Shown piece after piece: positions 1 through 9,762 of a DNA stretch of 64,000 bases. The notes under the pieces are model-generated. The model did not search any database and had not been told where the DNA came from. It worked only from the letters and a program-made list of their open reading frames with translations. Position numbers and translations under genes: made by a program. The DNA is from Dillenia suffruticosa (Eukaryota; Streptophyta; Magnoliopsida; Dilleniales; Dilleniaceae). Every line of letters starts with the position of its first letter. Positions within the stretch are counted from its first letter, which is position 1. The stretch spans positions 20,072,701 through 20,136,700 of the forward strand of contig JAVTVX010000016.1 of assembly GCA_033439265.1 (NCBI GenBank). Reading direction: 5' to 3'.

Positions 1-1600
1 GTTTTTTCATCGTCTTGATAATTGTCACTAAACCTATATCTCATATATTCAATTTTCGACCTACTCAATCCATAGCTTCTGGATTTTAGTATGACTCTCC
101 ATAACTCTAATTTAGCATCAATACCTTTTTTAGTTTTTTCAACAAATACTATATCATTTATAAAAAATATATATTATAATATTTCATCTTGCATGTTTTT
201 TATGATTTCGTCTATCATTATTGCAAAAAAATGAGATTTAATGTCGAATCTTGATGTAGTATAATGTTAATAAGGAAACTATTGCTCAGACCCTTGCAAG
301 TTCTTATATTGGTTATACTTCCCTCATATATATCTCTAATGACATTAATGTATTTCAAGAAGATTCCTTTTTTCATTAGTGCCTACTACAATATGTCTTT
401 AGAAACATTATCATATGCTTTTTTTAGGTCGATGAATACCATACGTAGATCTCTTTTTTGTGCTCTATATGTTTCTATCAAATGTTTTAACAAGTAGATT
501 GATTCTGTGTTGGATTTTCCTAGCATAAATTCAAATTGACTTTGAGACATACTTTTCTTCAATTTCAATCTATGCTCTATCACTTTCTCTGATGGTTTCA
601 TGGCATGGTTCATAAGTTTAATTTCTCTGTAGTTTGAGTAATCTTGTATGTCTCTTTTATTCTTATATAGTAGTACAAGTGTGCCCTCTTATCATATTTG
701 GAGTATTTTCTCGATTTGCCAAATTTTTTTGAAAATATCCGTTAACATTATTATATCAAATTCACTCAAATATTTTCACACTTCAATGAGAATGTCATTA
801 GATCCTATGATTTTATTATTTTTTATTCTTGTTAAGACCTTCATTTCATGGAAACGAATTTTACGTTTAAAATCTCTATTTTCTTGTTTTGTAGATATTT
901 TAATATTTCTTATAAATATTGTACTTTTAATATTAAAGAGATTATCAAAATAGTTCTTATAACGTTTTCTTATGTACTCATTTCTTACAAGTATACTATT
1001 GGTTTCACTCTTAATACACCTAATACAATTAGATCTTTTCCCTTTTCTTTCTTAATTTGACAATTTTGTAAATCTCTTTTTCTCCGTATTTAGTCTCTAT
1101 TCTCTTATATAATTTGTTATACATTTTACTCTTTGATTCGTGAATAATTTTTTTTACCTCTTTTTTTGCACTTTTGTATACTACTATTACCTTTGAGGTT
1201 TCTATAACACTCTCATTTGGTTTGGATAGAAGTTTATAATTTTTCGTTCAATCACCATAGTTTCTTACCTATTGGGGCCTAACCCTTAGATACATCAAGA
1301 ATTTCCGTACTTATACTCTTAATATTAGTAAACATCTCTTTTCACATTATTTCTGAATCATTATTAGAGGACTAATTTGCTATTTGAATTAATTTGTCTC
1401 TAAAATTCATCACTTTTTCTCCTTTTAGATTCCACCACTTAATATTTGACTCCATAAATAGACGATACTTCTTTTGTCTTTTTGGCATACGTATATATGA
1501 AATTAGGAGTGTATGCTGAGTTGCTACACTCTCTTCCGGTATAACCTTGCAATCTTTGCAAGTAATTCTATCACATTTTCAAGTGAGAAAGAAATTTATT
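1..1600 (-). mobile_element. LINE (L1-type) reverse transcriptase relic
   Basis: On the minus strand the clearest piece is at 386-613. It reads like the fingers/palm of plant L1-type reverse transcriptases, including the motif FIDLKKAYDNV and, before it, an IKLMNHAMK-like stretch. Further toward position 1 the frame continues as a decayed F-ADD box followed by TKKGIDAKLELWR and LSRSKIEYM, which are family signatures. Upstream of the RT (600-1500) short pieces typical of the linker between endonuclease and RT are visible but badly broken, including a KRQKKYRL block near 1480. The element runs off the left edge, so its 3' end is not seen. It lies antisense inside what should be an intron of the Pumilio gene. 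No intact open frame remains, so this is an old inactive copy. The right boundary is approximate. Confidence 0.75.
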
Positions 1601-1639
1601 TGGCTAGTATCGGACGTACTTTTATATATAACTATGTGC

Positions 1640-1715
1640 GATTATTGGTTTCAAACGACTGACCCCAAAATTTGGGATTAAAGTTCAGTTTGTTATTGTT
1701 GTTATTAGTAGTATT
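1640..1715 (+). repeat. TTG-tailed retroposon end (SINE/LINE-like)
   Basis: A stretch ending in a paired CCCCAAAATTTGGGATT block followed by a degenerate TTG-rich tail resembles the 3' ends of TTG-tailed plant SINEs and LINEs. It points opposite to the LINE relic beside it, so it is probably a separate insertion. No target-site duplication was found. Confidence 0.3.
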
Positions 1716-2251
1716 GGGAACTTCTATTTGCGAATATCTCGAAAGAAACTTTTGAGGCATTTGGAGTTTAAATTCATCGCATTGCTATTACAATGATGTT
1801 CTTTCTCTTACTACAAATTATTTTTTTTTCCTTTACTACAAAGCAAAATTTAGACTGGTGGAAGCTTAACCAATAAGTATGAATTCTTTCACCCCTGAAG
1901 ACGTTTTCAAGTCATTCCCATGTCTGCTTTGCAGCCTTTTCTGGTCAAAAGACAACATGTTCACAACAAATCTTAGGTTATTGCTGCGAGTACAAGTCAT
2001 TTAGACAACTCATCATTTGCTGATATATGTAACGGTTCAACTGTTTTTCTTTTTCTGCTCTAGAAGAAATATATATTAAACCAATAAGATGAGAAGAAAT
2101 AAATTTTGGGGTGCTTGGTGCTTATATTACTTCATTTCATCCTTTTATCTTCACCCTTTTCAGTACTAGTTTTCTATTATTTAGACTGCTTTTGTTCCTT
2201 CCTTAATAAATCATAAGATTTACCTGATGTTTCTTACTTTCTTGTGGACAG

Positions 2252-3978
2252 CATGTTCTTCAGCATGGTAAACCTCACGAAAGATCAGCAATCATTAGCA
2301 AGCTTGCAGGAAACATTGTAAAGATGAGTCAGCAAAAGTTTGCTTCCAATGTTGTTGAGAAGTGTCTCACTTTTGGTGGTCCTGATGAGCGTCAACTTTT
2401 GGTGAATGAGATGCTTGGTTCCACGGAGGAAAATGAGCCCCTGCAGGTTTGTAGTGTAGTATATTATGCCAACTACCGAATATTGGTATATGCATTTTTA
2501 TTTCTACATATTTCTCAAAAAGCACAAGTTGATATGCTTTTCTTTTTGGAATAATGCCATATTTTTTCTCTCGCTGTTTATTTGGAGCCAAGGTCAGTGC
2601 ACTTTGTTCATTGTCCTTTATTATTATTATTATTATTTTATTTTTGGTATTTGGCAACCGAATTATATTAAAAAATAGTGGTGCTAAGTCAGCACCCATG
2701 CATGGGTTACTTGAGAATGGAGTTCAGAAAAAATTTAAATGATTAAGGCACAACCTTAGGTTTGATGCATGGCAAAACAAAATATAAGAGGATGGAACGT
2801 CTCTCCTTTCCGCTCCACACCTAGCCAGCTCTCACTACCTTCTGTTACATCACATAATTTGGTTAAAGATCACCCAAAGATCCCTTGGCCTTCTTTCTTA
2901 ATTTGTTGTCCGTTTTATGATAGGTTTTGAGTCACCTTCTATGATATGATCATTTTGGCATCGAAGATTTTTTTTTTTTTTTGGTTGAAAACAGCTCCAT
3001 TAACCTCCACGCTATTCCACTTGGAAGATACAATTGGTTAGAGAACAAACATATCAGATTACTGCTTGAACTTATTTGGAAGTCCACCAATGCCTGCTGG
3101 TCCTTGTTTTCCACTTGTGCACTGTTTATGTTGACCTTACTTTGCCAATCTCAGGGGATGCCCACTTCCTAGCTCTAGCATTAATTTTGAGTAGGTATTA
3201 AAGCTTCTAGGAGTTCAAACTAAATTTGAGTTTTGGATTAGGTACTTGAGGAGTAGGAAAGCTTTGTGACTTTGTGGGATACCTAGAGAAAGATCTTAGC
3301 TTGATATTGTCCACTGCACTCTCAATTGGAAAGCTTTTTTAATTCCTTTTATGCATTGGCTAGAGTGAAGGAATTTGGATTTTCCCCCCGGGGGGGGGGG
3401 AGGAGATGGAAGAGTTGACTTGTTGTTGTTGTTGATGATGTATTTATTTTTTGGTTTATGAGAAGTGGAAGGGGGATTTGAGTAATCTCCAATCCCGTCC
3501 AACTCTTCAGAATCTCATTCTCTCCGATTTGTGGGGAATTGGACAGAATTTGACAGGAGTAGTTTCGATTTTTGGTTGATCATTCTTTGTTTTCTTTTTG
3601 CTTTTTAATGCCTAGTGGGCATCAGAAGATTAATCAATGATAATGAAGTGCATAAATTGCAGGCAATGATGAAAGATCCATTTGGAAACTATGTTGTGCA
3701 AAAGGTCATTGAAACTTGTGATCATCAAAGTCGTGAATTGATTCTGTCACGTATCAAGGTCCATTTGAATACTTTGAAGCGTTATACTTATGGTAAACAT
3801 ATTGTTTCCCGTGTAGAAAAGCTCATCGCTGCTGGTGGTAAGAAATTTATCTCAGATTGATTAATCATCTTTCAATTCCTTTGCTTTTTTCACTTTGTTC
3901 TCTTTTCTAATATATGTTAATTGCGGCCCCTCATTTTCAGAACGACACATGTGTCTCTCTGCTTCTTATTCCTCCTGA
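2252..3978 (+). CDS. Pumilio (PUF) RNA-binding protein, 3' end
   Basis: This is the C-terminal end of a PUF-family translational repressor that binds UGUA-containing 3'UTRs. Three exons are visible: 2252-2446, 3663-3837 and 3941-3978. The first encodes a repeat with the RNA-reading motif SNVVEK (the S/E combination that reads G in Pumilio repeat 7). The second carries NYVVQK (the N/Q combination that reads U in repeat 8), followed by [14 protein letters not shown]. The last junction joins 3837 to 3941, restores the conserved ending AAGER, and stops at 3976-3978. If that last intron is not removed, the frame reads on as GGKKFISD to a stop at 3858-3860. Upstream exons lie off the window. The intron between 2447 and 3662 is large for this position (about 1.2 kb) and contains homopolymer tracts. 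Family assignment is firm; which PUM paralogue is not. Confidence 0.9.
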
Positions 3979-4679
3979 GAAACCTAGTGGAAGCCGGAGA
4001 CTAAACATTTGTACAGCTAACATAAAATGGCGGTCTATGTTACCACCCTGAGATTTTGCCGTTTCTATGAAGAGCTTCCTTGTTTGCGATGTAAATAAAA
4101 CTAAAAAGCTTGCGAGCAAGCAAGAATAAAAGTATGCTTGCATAACCTCCGGTACATATGGAGTCAACCATCAATTTTAGCTGTTCAGGTTGGAGAGAGA
4201 GCAAGTTGTGCACACCTAATTTTTTCTGGGTATATATACATATAAGGTTTGTGTTATGTAAAGAAAATCTAACTGTAAATGATTCAGTCATAAAGGAAAC
4301 ATTTTGGTGCATGTCCGCGGAGTTGCAGGTCACGCAGTACGTTTATTGCTTAATAGTAATATGTATATATTCGGCAATTTTCTTGTGAGATTACATCGTC
4401 TCTCTCTCTCTCTCTTCTCGTTAATGATGTTATTATGGTATATTGCTATCATGGAGTCATTCTTCCATCTGCTATTTGGATGCCAAGAACATACGGTTAA
4501 AGCTTTCGTAGCCCAATAACACGATGTCGTCGTAGTATCAGCTAATTATATATTTTTTCCTTATTACTGGATTTTATGGAACATAACATTTGATTGGTTT
4601 CTACTTGCCATTTTTGGAGCACAAAAGTTTCTATAGTGACTTGTAGAATTGGTGTTGCTATAAGTTCCCATTCTGGGTG

Positions 4680-4710
<31 letters not shown>

Positions 4711-4889
4711 CGTGGGATATTATTGTCATTTTACCTGAATGTCACAGTCAATTCTTAAAACAGGGGAGACAAATTGTTGACCTCAGGTCAAGGACCCCAT
4801 GCCACTCCTCCGTTAGGGTGGATTGTCACCCTTTTGTACCAAGTTATTTGGATGCCCCGTGAACAGTGCCAAGTAAACTGTTGGAAGTG
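3979..4889. other. PUM 3'UTR and spacer
   Basis: No coding exon is recognisable. The first part is presumably the Pumilio 3'UTR. A CT repeat lies near 4400 and a run of about 25 T lies at 4680-4705. No polyadenylation site could be fixed. Confidence 0.4.
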
Positions 4890-6474
4890 TGTGGAGCGTA
4901 GATTTTACTCGTGTTTCATGCTTGATAAATTGGTATCCTAATGATGCACTCAGATTTAGGGCACAGATAGCTGCCGTTGAGTATTTTGGATTGGTGGGCG
5001 GTATGTTATCAAAGAGATGCCGGGAGTTTAAAGTTGAAGCTTTCCTGGATCTTCTTAGAGAGAACTGGTGTGCTGGATATCTAACAGTAAGCGCTCTCTT
5101 AAGTCCATACGAACAAATGAACAAATTGCCAAGCTTCCGATTCTCTGGGACAAGATAAAATTGTTACCATTTTGCAGACAGTCATCATCCAGTTATGTTG
5201 TCTACTTCTGTAGTGGCTTTCCCTTTCACACTTCAAATCAAAGTTTACTCCTTCCGAGCAAAAAAATTTGTTACTCATCAAAATGCTTGTCAAGCATTCC
5301 TTCTCGTACTTTCGGAACTTATGGCTGATCAAATCAATGGCAGGCCTACAGAAGCTACATAGAGTGCATGATTCTGAAGACTAAGAGACTCTTTGGCTAT
5401 AGATTCTTTTGAAAAGTGAGATAGTGAGAGAACTTAGAGAAAGGCGTTGCTATGAATTTTTCCGTTGTACACAAGCAGCAGCTCCACACCTCTCCGATCT
5501 CAGATGCTGGTCTCCTGTTGGATTAGCACAAATGCAGCAGTGGGTAACCCATGATATTGTCCGGTCGAGCTCGTGTAGGCCCTCTCGGGGAATGTCAGCA
5601 ACTCAATTTGTAGCACCCAAGTTTATCGGGTGCTCTTTGTACAGAGTGAGGGAAACTCTTGCGCAGACATTTTGACTAAACTGGGACCATCGCTTCCTCA
5701 GGCCTTTCATAAATTCTTCTCCCCTCCTAGTGAGATGTGTCACTCTTTAAAGAGGGTATTTGGGGTATGGCCCACTTGAGACTCTAGTCTCTCCCCGCTC
5801 CTATTTGACAAAAAAAGGGGCACAATTGCGGCAGTGGGCAGCTTTAAATCTTGATATTGATCAATTAAAACAACTTGCACTCGAAGTTGAGAAACTTGAC
5901 TATAGGTATTCCAGCTGACGCCTCAAATTTTTCTGGGGCTCAAAAGCCTCGATATAAGCTCTCGGAGAGATAGGAGTTTACATTTTTCCCAGATAAAAAT
6001 AAATTATGTGCCCATTTTACTACACCAGAGCTCATGGCGTCATGCAGTTCCTGACATCTGATGACTGAAGAACTTGCCACTATTGACATAGCAATTCCTT
6101 TTTTCTTTGCATTGGTTACCATGAAATTAACTGTAGGCACCACAACTTTATGAGAGCACAGCAGAAGAACAATGTACTAACTGCTCTGCATCCCTGCCAT
6201 TGGAATCTCCAGAAGTTCGTCTTTGCCCGGGCAAGCAGTGCTATGATGGCACTATGCACTATGTCCGAAGGTTTGGCCAACGACACCAGTATGTTATTGC
6301 ATATGTTGTCAGAGATCAGCTTCGATGCTACCTCCCAAGGCTCTATTCGGCCTAAAAGGGATTAACTCCAAGTCTCACTTAAAATTTTCTTACTCAGATA
6401 CATCTTCTGGACCCCTGTGTACCAATTGTGGGATGGTGCCTGAAAGGTTGCAGCCGAGTCCTTGCTCACCATAA
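4890..6474 (+). pseudogene. TFIIIC 90-kDa subunit (GTF3C4-like) gene fragment
   Basis: Pieces in order match what I recall of the C-terminal half of the plant TFIIIC90/GTF3C4 homologue, a subunit of the RNA polymerase III factor TFIIIC. They are FRAQIAAVEYF near 4950, an exon with AYRSYIECMILKTKRLFGY near 5345, AQMQQW then AALNLDIDQLKQLALEVEKL split by a LINE (5526-5905), and a last exon from about 6136 after a TAG acceptor. The last exon begins APQLYESTAEEQCTNC and holds a Cys-rich zinc-binding region (CYCICCQRSASMLPP), then PLCTNCGMVPERLQPSPCSP and a stop at 6472-6474. The N-terminal WD40 half is absent, and a frame change lies at about 6240-6262 between the first CxxC and the CYCICC block. 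Introns are still present, so this is a truncated gene copy and not a retrocopy. The identity rests on memory of motifs and not on an alignment. Confidence 0.6.
5545..5819 (+). mobile_element. 5'-truncated LINE, RNase H end
   Basis: A frame at about 5645-5785 reads VREGNSCADILTKLGPSLP then FFSPPSEMCHSLKRVFGV and stops. This is the C-terminus of the RNase H domain carried by plant L1-type LINEs. A short 3'UTR and an A-rich end (AAAAAAA at 5811-5817) follow. The piece is flanked by an imperfect 19-bp direct repeat, 5526-5544 (GCACAAATGCAGCAGTGGG) and 5820-5838 (two mismatches), which is the expected target-site duplication. Only about 275 bp inserted, so it was dead on arrival. It sits inside an exon of the TFIIIC90-like fragment. 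Confidence 0.75.
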
Positions 6475-6809
6475 AACCATTATAAACTAGGTCTTTCTAA
6501 TTATACTGCGGTGCCAACTGATAATTCTAAAATCAATCCAATGTTTCTAATTATACTGCTAAAAAAAGTGCAGATTAGGCCTCTCCTAAATGCATCCCAA
6601 AAGCTTGATTGCTATTCCATACAAAAGAATAAAAAATAAGCACTCTAAATATGATTTATTTGCATTTGAAAAGCATAATCAAAAGTCAAGAACTACTAAT
6701 ATCCCCCATTTTCAACCACCATGTATGAAGCAGAAAATGGAATTTGTTTTTTGGCAATAATCAAATCATTCACAAGAAACCCACAACAAATCCATACTCA
6801 AAGTAGAGC
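6475..6809. other. Spacer and RPP1 3'UTR
   Basis: No gene is seen. The right part is the likely 3'UTR of the minus-strand P1 gene. The left part trails off the GTF3C4-like fragment. Confidence 0.4.
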
Positions 6810-7196
6810 CTAATCGAAGAGACTGAATCCCATATCGTCGTCACTCTCCTCCTTTGGTTCCTCCTGCAAAGAAAAAACCCAACACAAACAATTAAAACCC
6901 ACCGGTCAAAACCCAAAGAAAAGAAATTCTCGGAATCACAAACCTTCTTCTCCTCGGCTGCGGGGGAGGCGGCGGCGGGATCAGAAGCACCACCAGTGGG
7001 AGCGGCGACGGCGACGGCGGCACCACCACCACCAGACCCGACGTTCAAGATCAGATCATCAATGTTTCTCTTCTCAACAAGCTTAGCGAATAAGAGTGGC
7101 CAGTATGGTTCAACGTTAACCTTAGCAGCTTTAATCAAGGTTGAGATCTTCTCCGCCTACGTTTCACAAACCAACATCACAATCAAACCCCAATGA

Positions 7197-7251
<55 letters not shown>

Positions 7252-7320
7252 CGTGACGGGGATGCCATCATCGTGGAGAATCAAACAAGCGTAGGTGGCA
7301 GCGATTTCACCGACCGACAT
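6810..7320 (-). CDS. RPP1: 60S acidic ribosomal protein P1
   Basis: P1 forms the lateral stalk of the large ribosomal subunit together with P0 and P2 and recruits translational GTPases. Three exons on the minus strand are 7252-7320 ([19 protein letters not shown]..), 6944-7156 ([20 protein letters not shown]..) and 6810-6863 ([17 protein letters not shown], stop). All junctions are in phase, giving 111 residues, the usual P1 size. The N-terminal dimerisation half, an Ala/Gly/Pro-rich hinge and the invariant acidic tail ending [10 protein letters not shown] (the GTPase- and ricin-binding tail of the family) are all present. Intron 1 starts with GTACCC and is immediately followed by a 46-nt pure CT tract on the coding strand. 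Upstream lie a TATA-like box and a telo-box, usual for plant ribosomal protein genes. The gene looks intact. Confidence 0.95.
7201..7247. repeat. (GA)n microsatellite in RPP1 intron 1
   Basis: An uninterrupted GA repeat of about 23 units begins a few bases inside RPP1 intron 1. On the coding strand it reads CT and directly abuts the 5' splice site. Confidence 0.95.
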
Positions 7321-7418
7321 TGTTGATTTCCCCAGGAAGACTGCTCAGCTGAGAAAGAGAGACTCAGACAGCGTTGTGGAAATCGACGGCTGCTTTTCAG
7401 GGCCGACCCTTTCCGCGG

Positions 7419-7438
7419 CTTTTATAGTATAACCCTAA
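7419..7438 (-). promoter_or_regulatory. RPP1 core promoter: TATA box plus telo-box
   Basis: Reading toward RPP1 on the minus strand there is CTATAAAAG at about 7419-7428. Immediately upstream, on the plus strand, lies AACCCTAA (7431-7438), the telo-box motif common in plant ribosomal protein and translation-factor promoters. The distance of about 100 bases to the start codon fits a core promoter plus short leader. Confidence 0.55.
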
Positions 7439-7456
7439 CTATTCTTTTTTTTTTTT

Positions 7457-7464
7457 TTTCGGGG

Positions 7465-7497
<33 letters not shown>
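7457..7497. repeat. (AT)n microsatellite
   Basis: An AT dinucleotide run follows a T-rich tract just upstream of the RPP1 promoter. Confidence 0.9.
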
Positions 7498-7499
<2 letters not shown>

Positions 7500-9110
7500 C
7501 GAATTGTGCAAAAATTAATAAAAATTATTTGAGATCGATTATTTAAAATACAAATATGGAGATGATTTTAAAAAAATGAATAAATATATATAAAAAATAT
7601 ATTGATTTAATTTATATAGATTTTTTTACGCTATTCATTCATATTCAAGATTATCTTTTCGTCTAAATTCTTAATTATCATATCTTTACAGATAAAATAA
7701 TTACGTAAAAAATAATAATGAATAAATTTTATAATTTTAAGATAATATATAAAATTTTAAGAAATTGTGATATCTTTACGATTTAAGCATAAAACAGTTT
7801 GAAAATTATGTTTCTAGCATTTTTTTTAGATAATATATTTATTTTCACAAAATGATTTGAGAAATTATAATTAAAAAAGATACCCCTATATTTATCAAAG
7901 AATTTTTATTTAAAAAGTAAACATTGAAATGGGTTAATCATAAAAATTTTAAAAATTCATTATGATCACATGAATGTCAAGTTTAAAACCCAAACTAATA
8001 TTGATAATAAAAATTGAAATGGAGAAATTATTATTTTTCCATTTCATATTATTTTTTTAATATATAAAAGACTCAAAAATTAAAAGTTAATATATTAAAA
8101 TGATTCATACAAAATAACCCAAATTAGCATTTAAACTACAAGTGGATAGTTTAATGGTCACAATCTCATCCCTCAACCCTGTGATTCGAGATTCAAATGG
8201 AGTGTCACCCAAAAAAAAAATAAAGAGATGACTTAGACAAGAGTAAATTTACTTTGGTACATGAGCAAATTGCGCTAATCAAATAATTACAATTAAATGA
8301 AAGATGTTTATGATACAATTAAACTTTTGTGAATGTATGTATTTTTGTGATTTTCGCGGTTTACATGTAACTTGATGCTGACTCATTTAAACAGTTACAT
8401 GTTAGGACGGGGAAAGTTGCAATGCATGAATGCATGCTATTCCATTGAACCTGCTTCCCAAGCAGCATGGATGTCATATGATAGAAGAAATAGTTGCAGA
8501 GATAAGAGGTAGGACAACGTGAAAATTCCAAGATTGTGTTTCCCCATCTGGCGGAAACAATGTGTCTTACCAAATATCAAGTGTTTTTTCTGGGAAATTT
8601 ACACTTTGGAATGAAATTGCAAGTGTCCCAAAATGGTGATTGTAAACACAGGGAGCTGTCTGCATATGCATGAAGTAAAATTACTTGGGCGGATGAATGA
8701 GGGGTGGCCTGCAGGATATAAATGGAAAGGGGACCTTAAACCACAGTGCAATATCTATCCTTCTAGGAACAGGTCGTAATACTCCCATTTTTTATACTCT
8801 ATTTCCCATTACTCCAACTTCTAGATAGCCTTTTCTGGAAACCAGAAAACGATAAAACAATGTAATTTATATACTCAAATATAATATAAAAACAACATTT
8901 ATGTTTAATCATATAAAAAATATATGCCCACGCACCATGTGTGCTGGTCCTCCCAATTCCAACTCCTACTTTATTTAATAATGATACAAACATAGTCAGA
9001 TATAACAGATATTTACAGTAAAAGGTTCATTTGTTATAACAGATATAAAAATTATGGGAAATGAGCTTGAAGAACTAAAATTTCACATGTTCATTTGTTA
9101 CGTTTGTTGT
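7500..9110. other. AT-rich spacer
   Basis: No conserved coding region was found. It contains one short SINE-like insertion (8136-8215). The stretch 8350-8760 has a more balanced base composition and includes a GCATGAATGCATGC near-palindrome at about 8424-8437, but nothing I can name. Confidence 0.4.
8136..8215 (+). mobile_element. Short tRNA-like SINE relic
   Basis: A tRNA-sized stretch has a box A-like TGGATAGTTTAATGG and, about 30 bases later, a box B-like GTGATTCGAGATTC. It ends in CACCC plus a 10-A run. The organisation matches the better-preserved copy at 13045-13127. No clear target-site duplication was found. Confidence 0.45.
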
Positions 9111-9124
9111 GTGACCAGCAAAAA

Positions 9125-9229
9125 ATGAAAAGACAAATGCCCACCCAAGAAGAGGATTCACAGGAGCAGAAGGAACAGGAGATGGCCGAGGAAGAAACGA
9201 AAAAGGATATTATTGGAGATGATCTCTAA
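9125..9229 (+). CDS. Small acidic/charged ORF, doubtful
   Basis: An ATG-to-TAA frame of 34 residues is rich in Glu, Lys and Gln (MKRQMPTQEEDSQEQKEQEM then AEEETKKDIIGDDL). It is preceded by a pyrimidine-rich stretch ending CCAG, which could be a splice acceptor. It might be a terminal exon of a lost gene, a short peptide or chance. I do not recognise a family, and no supporting upstream exon was found. Confidence 0.15.
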   Translation: MKRQMPTQEEDSQEQKEQEMAEEETKKDIIGDDL

Positions 9230-9762
9230 AGGTAAATCTTTCAACTCGCTTTGTAGTTGCAGGTAGCTCCGATATAGGCCATGATCATCACATGCCTGCC
9301 TTGAAATAGAAACAGCAGCATATGAACTATCAAGTTAAAGAAAAAAGTACCCAGTGTCCTTGTTTGCGACTGCAAAGTTGTGCACTTCATTCTAGATATA
9401 TTTGCAACCTTCATGTTCCATGTTTAAGAGTCGGTCCAATTTGCAGGCATGGTAACCAAATGGGTTCCCTTCTGAATTATGAGGCCACAAGTTGTGGAAC
9501 AAAAAGCAAGCGTTCAAATGTGAATGTCCGTTCTTCCATTTCCAGGGATCCATAATTTCTAGTGAGAAAAAGGTAAACCATACGCCATATTCAAGAACCA
9601 AAATCACGAGCATGATCTTTTCTTCGTGGTAAAGTGACGCTTACAAGGTGGTCATTTCACTTTTATATGTGTCTACAGTTATGGCGGAACTTCTATATTT
9701 TCACTGCAGAGTACACAGACGACAAAGTACAGAGAAAAGGCAGTATCATACATGCTTCTTCT

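Noticed and set aside
3858-3860. Stop after GGKKFISD as the Pumilio C-terminus
   Set aside because: A good GT-AG intron starts just before and the spliced reading restores the conserved AAGER ending; kept only as a possible retained-intron form.
8640-8680. ACAGGGAGCTGTCTGCAT resembling part of the miR160 stem
   Set aside because: Only a partial match to the miRNA complement and no pairing arm within the usual hairpin distance.
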